Positions 25,251 to 34,274 of a stretch of 64,000 nucleotides of DNA are shown here, piece after piece. The stretch is taken from NCBI GenBank assembly GCA_035235625.1, contig CP141149.1, positions 35,457,753 through 35,521,752 of the forward strand. Direction: 5' to 3'. The first letter of the stretch is position 1. Each line of letters opens with the position of its first letter. The stretch is from Saururus chinensis. Lineage: Eukaryota > Streptophyta > Magnoliopsida > Piperales > Saururaceae. Below the pieces are notes generated by a model. It did no database searches and was not told where the DNA came from. It was given only the letters and a program-made list of their open reading frames with translations. The translations under genes were made by a program, and so were the position numbers.

Positions 25251-26959
25251 GGGGAAAATATACAAATACACATACACTGAAACGTCACATTTTCCTGTCG
25301 AAAATGACCAGAAAAATGGCAGAAAAATCCCAAAAAATCGTAGAAAAATCAGGGACCTTACAAGAACACCAAAACCAGTTTAGAGATGAGGGTCCTTATA
25401 AAATATGTATGTTAAAGATACATTTATGCAGGTTGATTATGATATGATGCATGAGAGAACATGTACATTAGAGATACATTCATGCAAGTTGTTATGATGT
25501 GAATGATATTATGTGGATCATGCACTATGATACAGTTTTAGGTGATGTGTGTGTGATCAGGAAATGATGCACCTTGCCAATCTTTGATCTGATTGATTTT
25601 ATTGCTATGCTGTCGTATTTTTGATGTTGATAGTGATATTAAAAATCATTGCTGAGTTTGTTAAACTCACCCCTCTTTCTTGTCTTTTGTTTTGGGGCTG
25701 CGTAGTGCGACACGCAGACCGACAGGATCTCTTCTTTAAGGAAAGGTCGGAGATGGCTTGGATGTGATCATGGAGATCGTTGTGTGACTTATTTTGTTGG
25801 GTTTTATGCTTTATGCTTAGAACCTTTGTGTAGGGTTCTTTGTTGTTTTGGATTTATATCACACTTTACAGTTATGTTTGCTTAAGACTTATTTTTAAGC
25901 CAGTGTGGGCTCTAGTTAACTAGACTTGTGGGTTTCCTTCTTATTTACTCTTGCTCAAAGGATTGTGCGTACTTTGTAATTCTGTTAATCGCCCATGGTT
26001 AGGGTTAAGTCTTCCGCTAGATCGTTTCTCAATTTTTCCTTCATCGCCCCCCCACGCTTGACCGGCCCCTGGACCGGGTTCGGCTAGGGTCGGGCATCGC
26101 CGGGGCATGACATGATGTATATAGAATACTTATATTTAAGCATGTAGGATGCTATATGGTTTGATACACTTGATTATGCAGGGTGAATATGTAGGTTGAT
26201 ACTTGATTCATTCTAGATGTGATATAACCATGAAACTTAACTAATTACACAAGTTGTGTATGTGTATTATAAATTATGAATGAGCCTATGATGCACAAGT
26301 AGTCTAAATGTACATATAGAATGTAATTCAACTCATGATTCACAAGTGTAGAGAATGAAGATGTGATACATATTTAAATTAATTTTTATTGGAAGCATGT
26401 AAGTGGTGTTATCATGAGCGTATGTTCTGTATTTAAAACACTTACTGAGCTAAGCTCACCTCTCTTTTCTTTGTGGTTTTGTTTTGGGGTTGTATAGTGT
26501 GTCATGCAGGTGCTCTAGATGGATTATTTTTTGAGCTTGATGATGGGTACAGGTGCTCTAGATGGATTATTTTTTGAGCTTGATGATGGGTACGTGCCAT
26601 GAGAAGGGGCTAGATGTTTAGGTTATTTTAGACTTATGTCATGTGTTATGTTGATGTTATGCTCGACTTTATTTCATACTTCAGATAGCCTTGTGATAGC
26701 TTAGACTTGTGGCCATGTTGGATTTAGACTTGATGCAACCTTATGACTTATGACTATATTCTTAATGTGTTGATGTGGGTGCATTGGACTAAGAAAGTTA
26801 AGTAATCTCTTTTATCTTTCATTATTTGCTTTTGAACAAAGGGCAACTATTATGTATTTTGATAAGAACCCATTTGAGGTAGTCTTCCGCTTTATTGTGC
26901 CTTGTGTTACCACCTTTTTAGACTAGATTCGGGTCAAGCGGGTGCGGCAAAGCGTGACA

Positions 26960-28010
26960 ATGTCATCCTTGACATTTTCATATGTCACAAACATATTCTT
27001 GTCCTTGCAAACATGATGGGTTGCACCCTAGTCAATCCATTAAGAAATGTCTTCTTCAAGGTTATTAAAGTCTAACATTCAGCTTGATAATGGCCTGGCT
27101 TCTTGCAATATAAGCTTCCACCTTTCTTCTTCTTGTTTTGGCAGGCATTTTTGCTTGGATTCTTCCTCTTTTGAGTATTTTGTCCAAACTTGTTGAATTT
27201 CTTAGATTTTTATCCTTCATGGCATACACATTATAGTTATCATACTCTTCTTTGTCCTCACAAAATCTTATGCCTTCCTTAAGTTTGAGGTACAAGGTCA
27301 TTTCTTCAAGGGAAAGATCCTCTTTCCATAAAGGATGTAACTATTTTATTATGGCTAAAACTACAATACATTCGTCCATCTCGATTTTTTTAAGTTTAAA
27401 TTGATTTACATGTTGTAGTTTATGAAATTGTTCTATAACTTTTTTATTATCTACCATTTTAAAATTGTAAAATTGACTAACCAAAAATTTCTTATTTATA
27501 GCATCTTCAATAAAATATTTGACTTCAAGTTGGTCTCATAAAACTTTGGCAGATTCCACTACTCGATAGAGATGAAATAAGACATTGAATATGACATTTA
27601 GAATGTGACCTTTGTACAAGTAATAATTTTTTTCTCACATGGTGCATTTGCATGCTTGAGCCGCCTTTTCATTGTCACCTTCAATGGGTTTTGGAGTGGT
27701 AAGCACATAAGCGTCAATGCATGTAGTGAGGCAAAATTGAAGTTTCATTTGCCAACATAAGAAATTTCCCCCAAATAAAAATAGTTTAATGAAACTTTCG
27801 ATCATGCATGTGACGTAGGGACTTGATTGCATTATTGTCCTCTATTTCTTCATGTCAAAATATTATTTTAAAATTTTATATGATTGGGATCTTTTTGCCC
27901 TCGCCGCCTTCTTTTGCGTTAGTTTCTATAACAATTTCCAAGTATTGAAGCAGTCATTTCATAAATGATTAGTTCATCCATTTCAGCCACCGTTTGTGAT
28001 ACAAGCTTGA
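26960..28010 (-). mobile_element. Ty1/copia fossil, gag part (continues the fossil at 9400-10749)
   Basis: Minus-strand sequence resembles copia gag (UBN2-type region) and, near 27080-27150, a zinc-knuckle-like stretch. Its 3' side meets the solo Z LTR at 26959 and the target duplication ATGTC, and its reading continues in sense with the fragment ending at 10749. Broken by many changes; right limit approximate. No LTR recognised. Confidence 0.75.
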
Positions 28011-28469
28011 AGAAAGAAGACCCTATTTTTCTAATAATCTAAAAATATTATTTGCCCCCTACCAAATTCTTAATTTTGGTGTGTAATAATTAAGAGCTCT
28101 GTAAATCTGTTCTTAAAATACAATGAAGTTGTTCTTCTTTATTTACAAATCATATTTTTAAAGACAAATTTCATATCACCTTTATGATAAATAGATGGGA
28201 CAATGTATGTTTTTATAAACGTATAGTTTTGATCAAGAGATAGTAAAAAAGTTGACTTCTTGAAGATTTGTACGGAACTCCCTTTAAGAAGATGCAACCT
28301 ATCTAAAAAAACAAAATTAACTGAAGAAATTTGAATTTAAATGTCATACGCATGAGGGCCAATCAATCGGTTTTGTCGTTTTGCCCTGGTAGGCAACCCA
28401 ATCGAACGATTGTTAAAAACTTTAAGTGGCCCGATGGATCAGATTGGGGTCTATAATTTTGAAAATAAT
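28011..28469. other. Unclassified AT-rich sequence
   Basis: Between the copia fossil and the start of the duplicated PG-B segment. No gene or repeat end was recognised; short open frames have no family resemblance. Confidence 0.4.
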
Positions 28470-29257
28470 AATCTCCATCGATGAAATCGATTGGGCAAAG
28501 AAACTGCAGAAGTCCTACTCGCTTATTTAGATGCATCTTCGCCACGTACATTTAGTTACTTACGTAAATAACAATAATTCGATTCTTATATCTATGCACA
28601 ACAAATTGGATGGTCTAAGATCCGACTCACGTGATGACTGATGCGGCTGATCAGATCAATTGACTATGGTACCTCAACTCAATTTCCCTCTCATCTGGAG
28701 ATAGTCAGTCCCATATGTCTTCATCTATATTAGATGTTGTTCATTACATGTCGCAGATCTACATGGCTATCAGCACGGGTTAATCGAACTCGTTTCTCCG
28801 TTAATGATATCGATTGAGCAAATAAACTACAGTAGTACATTTTAGCTATCATGGCCTCCCACCGGATCAGCGTCGGATCATCGGCGTTTAGCTATTACTT
28901 GACCCTAAGGATGGAGAAGAGGAAAGTAGCTAGCCCAGTATCATTGCCGAAAGCAAGGAACTACCAAGTCCCGACTGGACTGGAACTGGAAACTAGGAAA
29001 GTTTCTTGGGTAGGAAACTTGCCTCATTAACGGTTACGAGAAGAAAAGAAAGAATCTTGGCATATCTAAATTCCGAAGGAAGGCGGTCATGGAACAAAAC
29101 CCAGCCTTCTAGCGGTTGACATTGTTGAGGTAATTGCCATTTACAGAGATAATGCCCAGGATAGGGCAATGGTTCCTCCGTTTAACCCCACCCCAGCTGC
29201 TTCCTGACCATGACATTGCTATTTACAAGATCACCTAAAATAACACTGTTGGGAAGT

Positions 29258-29265
29258 TATAAATA
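29258..29265 (+). promoter_or_regulatory. TATA box of PG-B
   Basis: TATAAATA in the same context as in front of PG-A. Here it is 137 bases before the ATG at 29402, because the leader is longer by a small tandem repeat. Confidence 0.7.
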
Positions 29266-29327
29266 CTCTAGTCCGGGCACACTATAGTGCATCGTCAGCG
29301 TACTCAGAGATTGACGTCAAGAAGAGT

Positions 29328-29400
29328 AGCGATAGCATTGAGATTTTGAAATCAGGAAGAGCAAAGACAGCATTGAGATTGAAAGCAGAAAGAGTAGAAG
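29328..29400 (+). repeat. Tandem expansion in the PG-B leader
   Basis: Two to three imperfect units built from GACAGCATTGAGATT, GAAAGCAGAAAGAG and AGTAG. PG-A has one unit, so its leader is about 70 bases shorter. Confidence 0.7.
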
Positions 29401-29401
29401 C

Positions 29402-32400
29402 ATGGTGAGTTCAGCTTTCTCTTCCACTTCCTCCTTCCAACTAGTTTTTGAATTACACTGCTTTTGTCGTTGTGTATTTCTTCCGTGACCAAAATAAGTA
29501 TTTGCATTCATGTAGGCACTTTTCCGAACTCTTCTAATCGCATTGTGCGTTCTTGGTGTGGGTTTGTATTCGTTCAATTACCGGAACATCAAGGAGCATG
29601 TAGCTGTGGCAATGGTTGATGATTCTCACGTAAGGAACCCAATCTTTCTTTCATGTATTTAGTGTGAAATTGTTTTTATCTATATATCTATACCCACACA
29701 CATATATATGTTCGAATTCTTCTATGTGACATAACTGTATTTTTCCGTTGTTGTCGGGGTTGTAATTTTCCTTTATTGTTAAATTTATACTAGTCAAGGC
29801 TAATGCCAAGCCCGTGTGGTAAAACAGAGCCTTAAATCTCATCAGAAAAAAAAAAAAAAAAGAAGCCTTATACCATGACTTTATTGAGAATTATAGTTGT
29901 AGTTTTTTTTTTTTTGGCAAACGAGTTATAGTCATACAAGGGCAGCCTAATAGATCATAGTAAAGGGAGGCAAATGGATTGTTTGGCTTTTACGTGATGT
30001 TTTTTTTTCGTCTATCTTATTAAGCTGGAGTTTTCAAAAACATTAGGTAAGAGGGTTTTATGCTATGAAGTGCTGCTAAATAATCAGTTAATGTTGAGAA
30101 TTACTACCTCTGAGGGCATTCTAATGAAGAATGTTTAAGCGGAATAACACTTTACAGTATAATGAAAGTACTGTGGGCAGGGAAAAAACATAAAAACGAC
30201 TGCTCAATTTTTTTTTGTCTTGCGATGTTAGAATTGTTAATATTGCCTTCTAATGCTTAAGCAGGTAAGTTAGGACACAATTTTTAGTAAATTTCTTGCC
30301 ATCCATAGGCAAAAATCCTGGCTCCACCCCTCCCATGGGTCCCACAAAAACAACCACTGGGGCAAATTGATTAATGACTTATGTTGAATTAATTATGAGA
30401 GTTTGCAGTTTCGGTTCACTTCTTGAAATTATTTATATATATTATTTCTTCTGATATCCAGGTGTTTCTTAAACAATGGCAAGATGCATGTGCATCTCCA
30501 GCAGATAACCAAACAATCACTGTCCCAGCAGGGAAGAACTTAACCTTGAGCCCCATCACTCTATCTGGTCCCTGCAAAGCCAAAAACATTCATATTCAGG
30601 TAACTGAACAAATCAGTGCCAACTTGTTTTTTTTTTATTAAATTAGATTTCATTTCTTCCATGTAATACTCATAAGGCGGTCTGATGTGTGGAGTTAGGT
30701 TTTGGGACATATTGAGGCTCCCGTTGATAAAGAAAATTGGGGTGGAGAGACCGATTCATGGATCAAATTTACAAATGTTGACGGACTCACCATTACCGGG
30801 CCTGGCCAAATTGATGGCAAAGGAGCAGCTTGGTGGGGTTGCAAAAAAGAGCATAATGTGAGCTCCCTTTGTTAACTAACCTCCGCTCATTTTCTATTTA
30901 ATTTTTTGCACTTTCTGTGTGATTGGTTAGCATTTAGTACTAATTTCTCATGTTCATTTCCTTTGGCGTTCACGGATAGCACTGCAAAGACGTTCCTAAC
31001 GTAAGTACTTTACCTTTATGAACAAATGTTTACCTATCCTTAATTTCAAATTGATTCTTATTCTCGGGTATAAGATGGTGTTTGGTTTTGGGGTACATGC
31101 GGGCACTTGGTATGTATGGTTGCGGCCACGTGAATATGAGTAATCTGAAAATTAAGGATTCACCCAACATACATGTAGGGGTAGTGGATTCAAATGATGT
31201 CCACATATCCAATGTGTCAATAACGGCTCCAGAGGATAGCCCAAACACTGACGGTATTCACATTGAACGATCCAACATGGTGCAAATTGATCACTCCATT
31301 ATAGGGACAGGTAAAGTTCTTCGCTCTCAACATCTAATACTGCGAGCCTCTCCATCAACAACAAATATTAAATTTTTTGCTACATTATTAAAGATTTATT
31401 TGTTTACTAATAGCAGATCAATTTTATTTTTATAAAATATTTTAGTTTTTTAACTCTTAACTATTTCTTGTAGTAATACTTTTTGTGCTTCTTAACTATG
31501 ATGTGTACAAATGCAGGAGATGATTGCATTTCAATTGGAAGTGGCACATTTAATGTGAACATCACTGAAATCGCATGTGGACCAGGGCATGGAATAAGGT
31601 GAGACTAGTACCCATTTTTTCTTACCATAATGATTTTCTAAAGCAAACAATGAACTTACTAGCAATTATTTGTGGCAAATAGACGCTAATTGCATTTTGA
31701 TAATGTTTTATGGGTTTTTTGCAGCGTTGGAAGTTTGGGAGTAGGAAATTCAAGAGCGGAGGTTTCAAACATAACAGTGACAAATAGTAATTTTACTGCA
31801 ACTCAGAACGCTGCACGAATCAAAACTTGGCAGGTAACATATTAAACAATAACCTTGTAAATAAAGAATTTGATGGAGTTATCAACAATTTTTATCTTGC
31901 AACTTATTTAACTCTCTTCATTAAATTGATCAGGGAGGCTCTGGTTATGCCAAGCATATATCCTTTGAGCATCTGATTTTTGACGCGGTTGAACACGCAA
32001 TCATAATTGATCAATTTTACTGCAACGGAGAGCGAAATTGTGAAAATAAAGTAAATCATCATTCATGTATTCTCTAAGAGTGATATATTGATCCAATTGG
32101 TACCTGTATAGGCTAACAATATAGCTCTGTGTTTTTTCTAACCCATGATCAGGATTCAGCAGTTGAAGTGAGTCACATCAGCTTCACTGATGCGCATGGA
32201 ACCAGCACCTTACGAGAGCCCATTACATTAAATTGTAGTGAAACTGTTCCTTGCACTAGTATTAATGTTGAAGATGTGCACATCTTACCAGAAGACCCTG
32301 GAAAGACAGTTTCATCCAAATGTATCAACGCCCATGGGATGGCTCGAGATGTGGCTCCACCTATTCCATGCCTGCGCCCAAGCAATAGAGCTGATGAGGA

Positions 32401-32467
32401 CCAAGTCATCAAAAAGCCCAGTTCAAGTGATGAAGAGAACAAGTCTGACTTCTTGACGGAGCTCTAA
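29402..32467 (+). CDS. Polygalacturonase PG-B (GH28), probably splice-defective duplicate
   Basis: Exons by alignment to PG-A: 29402-29404, 29516-29629, 30462-30599, 30699-30857, 30980-31000, 31103-31310, 31517-31598, 31725-31833, 31934-32050, 32153-32467. All reading frames are open and every exon is the same length as in PG-A; NTDG, GDDC, GHGIS and RIK are intact. Nine amino acids differ from PG-A, four of them packed in residues 24-28 (RNIKE here, WDIRQ in PG-A). The exon 6 acceptor reads TGCGG|GCA instead of TGCAG|GCA, so the required AG (31101-31102) is missing. The nearest upstream AG (31073-31074) adds 28 bases and shifts the frame, and skipping the 208-base exon also shifts it. Reading through intron 5 soon meets a stop. 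The gene may be a recent pseudogene or make only variant transcripts. Confidence 0.88.
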
Positions 32468-33152
32468 ATACCCTGTTACAAGATTTGCTTTGTTTCTATT
32501 TTTGTGATTTCATTTTTGCCGATGCATGAATTAAACTGCACATCGTGGAAGAATTTAAGAATTCTTATTTCAAGAATGTCATTAACTTTTTTCGCAAAAA
32601 ACCGGCCTTCACAGAAGTGGGAAGCGAAGTGAAAACCGAAAGTTGGATCCTGAAATCCTTATTTCCGCCTGCTTTCGGAACCAAAGATGGCGGGTGTACA
32701 TAACATTCCGCGTCTTCATTCACCGATCTCGCGTGTAGCATTCCGCAGCCTGATAGCTTGACTAACAGCAGTGTTTGATGGAAGCTTCAGGCTTTGTGGG
32801 TACTCTGTATCTGAAGCAGAGGTAACAAATGCAATGCCATATGGGATGATTTATCGAAGCATCATCCCAAGTCACGCATCACAAACGATTTCTAAACCCA
32901 AACCTTGAAAGGGTGTGATACCTTTCACACGAGCCTGACGAAAACAATTAAGAAAGCCATTTAAGATTTAATGGTCCGTCCAACCATTCAACAAAGAACA
33001 ATTTGAATGCAGAGATCACTCGCTACTGATATGTGTGCGATAAAAGGGTACGAGAAAGTTGGATTTTACACAGCCAGCCGAGGAAGAGACTCCTCCTCCC
33101 AGGTACAAGAGATTGAAACTTGTGTTTTTTTTTAGCAAAGTAGTAGTACAAT
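32468..33152. other. PG-B 3' flank and spacer to the oleosin
   Basis: Shared with PG-A up to 33110. The oleosin on the other strand ends at 33153, so PG-B and the oleosin are convergent, with under 700 bases between stop codons. Confidence 0.6.
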
Positions 33153-33647
33153 TCATGCTCCTGGGGCGGCATCCTTCACCTTCCTCTGCAGCCCGCCGTA
33201 CTCTCGCGCGTAATCCTTCATGTGGTTCGCCGTATCAGCAATCCGGCTCCTGGCATAGTCCACCCGGTCGGATCCGGGCGGGTGCCGGCCCCGCACGTAC
33301 TTGTACGTCCAGGATGCGCCAGCTACCGTCGCGATCCCAGCCGCGCACACGAGCAAGAAACCGGCGCCGGCCACGAAGAGGACGGCCCCGCCCGGGACCC
33401 ATATCGGGCTCGACAGGACGATCAGCGGGGTGAAGAAGATCATCGCCAGTACCGCGACGGCTACCGTTATTCCGGTTAAGAAGAGCAGAACTCCGCCAGA
33501 AATTATAAGGGTCACGAATCCAATGAACTGGGTGGAATTTGGTGCGTGCTCCTGAAGCCGGCGGAGCAAAGCGGAGCCGAAGGACGTACCACCTCCCGCT
33601 CCCTTTGATCTGGGAGTCGGACCGGCTCTGATTTGGCGATCGGCCAT
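33153..33647 (-). CDS. Oleosin, L-form, single exon
   Basis: Oleosins coat and stabilise seed or pollen oil bodies by a hydrophobic hairpin dipping into the triacylglycerol core. This 164-residue protein has the three-part layout: a polar N-terminal part (about 1-40), a long uncharged segment (about 41-115), and an amphipathic C-terminal part ending KVKDAAPGA. The proline knot is present as [12 protein letters not shown], exactly PX5SPX3P. The C-terminal part lacks the insertion of H-form oleosins ([20 protein letters not shown]), so it is an L-form. I chose the MADRQIR start, at residue 7 of the longer open frame, because MAD is the usual start of the family and the upstream MQIVTK is atypical. 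There are no introns, as is common in the family. It looks intact. Confidence 0.95.
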   Translation of the reverse strand: MADRQIRAGPTPRSKGAGGGTSFGSALLRRLQEHAPNSTQFIGFVTLIISGGVLLFLTGITVAVAVLAMIFFTPLIVLSSPIWVPGGAVLFVAGAGFLLVCAAGIATVAGASWTYKYVRGRHPPGSDRVDYARSRIADTANHMKDYAREYGGLQRKVKDAAPGA

Positions 33648-33780
33648 TTTGGTGACGATCTGCACAAGGACAGGCGGCGTAGCCGACTTCTCAACGTCTC
33701 TGCAGCTGAGATGAGATTGAACAGGAAACCAGACTTATCCGTCTTTGTTTTGTACACACATTTTGGGAAAGTAGGGGGCA

Positions 33781-33815
33781 CACGTGAAGGCATTTTTGGA
33801 CACCAAGGGCATGCA
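33781..33815 (-). promoter_or_regulatory. Candidate seed elements upstream of the oleosin: G-box and RY
   Basis: CACGTG (33781-33786) and CATGCA (33810-33815) lie about 135 and 165 bases upstream of the ATG. G-box/ABRE and RY elements are the known binding sites of bZIP and ABI3/FUS3/LEC2-type factors that drive oleosins in maturing seeds. A TATAAAAG on the minus strand near 33862-33869 would put both elements downstream of the core promoter, so their role is uncertain. Confidence 0.45.
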
Positions 33816-34274
33816 GGTTCACATGTGGAGGCCTCCTGTATGGTATGTATGTAAATACGTACTTTTATAGACGAAAGTCGATCAACTCTTGGAGCTATCG
33901 TGTTAAGGATGAACTAATTATTGCGTTTTGAATAAGATTAAAATCGCAACAAAGTCTTGTTCTTTGTCCGCCGCCAATTATTCAGCTCGCTGATGTCTCC
34001 TTTCTGACAAAAGACATGAGCTGATGTCTTCCAACGTTCTATAACCCAAGGCACAGAAAGCAAGATTATTACTTGGGGTGTCTCCGCCAAACAATTGTCC
34101 TTGTAAAAAATGGCTTATAATCTCTTCTTTTAATTAAATACTAATATGATTGCTATAATGCAACGCCATCATTTTGTCTATATATATACCTGGAGAAGTG
34201 ACATGAAAATATACAACAGAAAACTGAATTTTCATATAGGAGATGGAAGAAGAAAAGGGAAAAGAAATGAAAAA
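33816..34274. other. Spacer between oleosin promoter and CHUP1 3' end
   Basis: About 460 bases with no further gene recognised. It presumably holds the rest of the oleosin promoter and the CHUP1 3' untranslated region; both genes are on the minus strand. Confidence 0.5.

Larger units (their letters stand above)
17617..25362 (-). mobile_element. Gypsy-type retrotransposon X, large LTR, short non-coding interior, 3' LTR truncated
   Basis: In minus orientation: 5' LTR 25362-20253 (5.1 kb, TGTAAGGTCCC...GGGCGTTACA), a primer-binding site next to it, interior 20252-18588 (1.67 kb), a purine-rich tract, then the first ~0.97 kb of the 3' LTR (18587-17617). Interior sequence has no long open frame, so this is a LARD-like non-autonomous or decayed element. 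The end of the interior resembles the chromovirus (Tekay/Del) layout, with a GGGATGAAATTTTTCC-type sequence and the GGAGGGAAGAA tract just before the LTR; this assignment is inference. The two LTR copies differ by roughly 6-8% by eye over their last 190 bases, so the insertion is old by plant retrotransposon standards. It is broken. Confidence 0.8.
15555..25400 (-). mobile_element. Inverted family Y LTR, interrupted by gypsy element X
   Basis: The left 2.06 kb (15555-17616) is the 3' part of a Y LTR in reverse orientation, starting TGTCACGCCCC. The right 38 bases (25363-25400) are the first bases of a Y LTR in reverse. The flanks GAATA (15550-15554) and AAATA (25401-25405) form a five-base duplication with one difference. 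Between the two Y pieces lies element X. About 1.2 kb of the Y LTR (by comparison with 53068-56384) is absent at the 17616 junction, which points to a later deletion that also removed part of X. Fossil. Confidence 0.78.
12921..26112 (+). mobile_element. Solo LTR, family Y, plus orientation, interrupted by an inverted Y LTR
   Basis: Left part 12921-15554, right part 25406-26112, together about 3.34 kb, beginning TGTAAGATCCC and ending GGGGCATGACA. It is flanked by perfect five-base duplications TGATG (12916-12920 and 26113-26117). It matches the uninterrupted Y LTR at 53068-56384 along its length. The core promoter of the LTR is visible (CTATAAAAGGG near 13309). It lies inside the Z solo LTR. 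Broken and non-coding; a fossil. Confidence 0.88.
10750..26959 (+). mobile_element. Solo LTR, family Z (gypsy-type), interrupted by nested insertions
   Basis: Left part 10750-12920, right part 26118-26959, together about 3.0 kb. Flanking five-base duplication GTGTC (10745-10749) / ATGTC (26960-26964), one difference. The right end GGCAAAGCGTGACA corresponds, inverted, to the left end of the other Z copy at 57171 (TGTCACGCCCTGAC). A TATA-like ATTATAAAAG near 11155 sits within it. No internal retroviral region accompanies it, so it is a solo LTR left by LTR-LTR recombination. It sits inside the copia fossil and is therefore younger than it. Confidence 0.8.
28470..33110 (+). repeat. Duplicated segment, copy B (matches 2100-6898)
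   Basis: Carries PG-B with its upstream and downstream flanks, in direct orientation to copy A about 26.3 kb away. The homology ends at GGTACAAGA (33102-33110), about 40 bases short of the oleosin stop codon. Copy A has no oleosin next to it, so either the duplication stopped there or the copy A side was lost. Confidence 0.9.
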
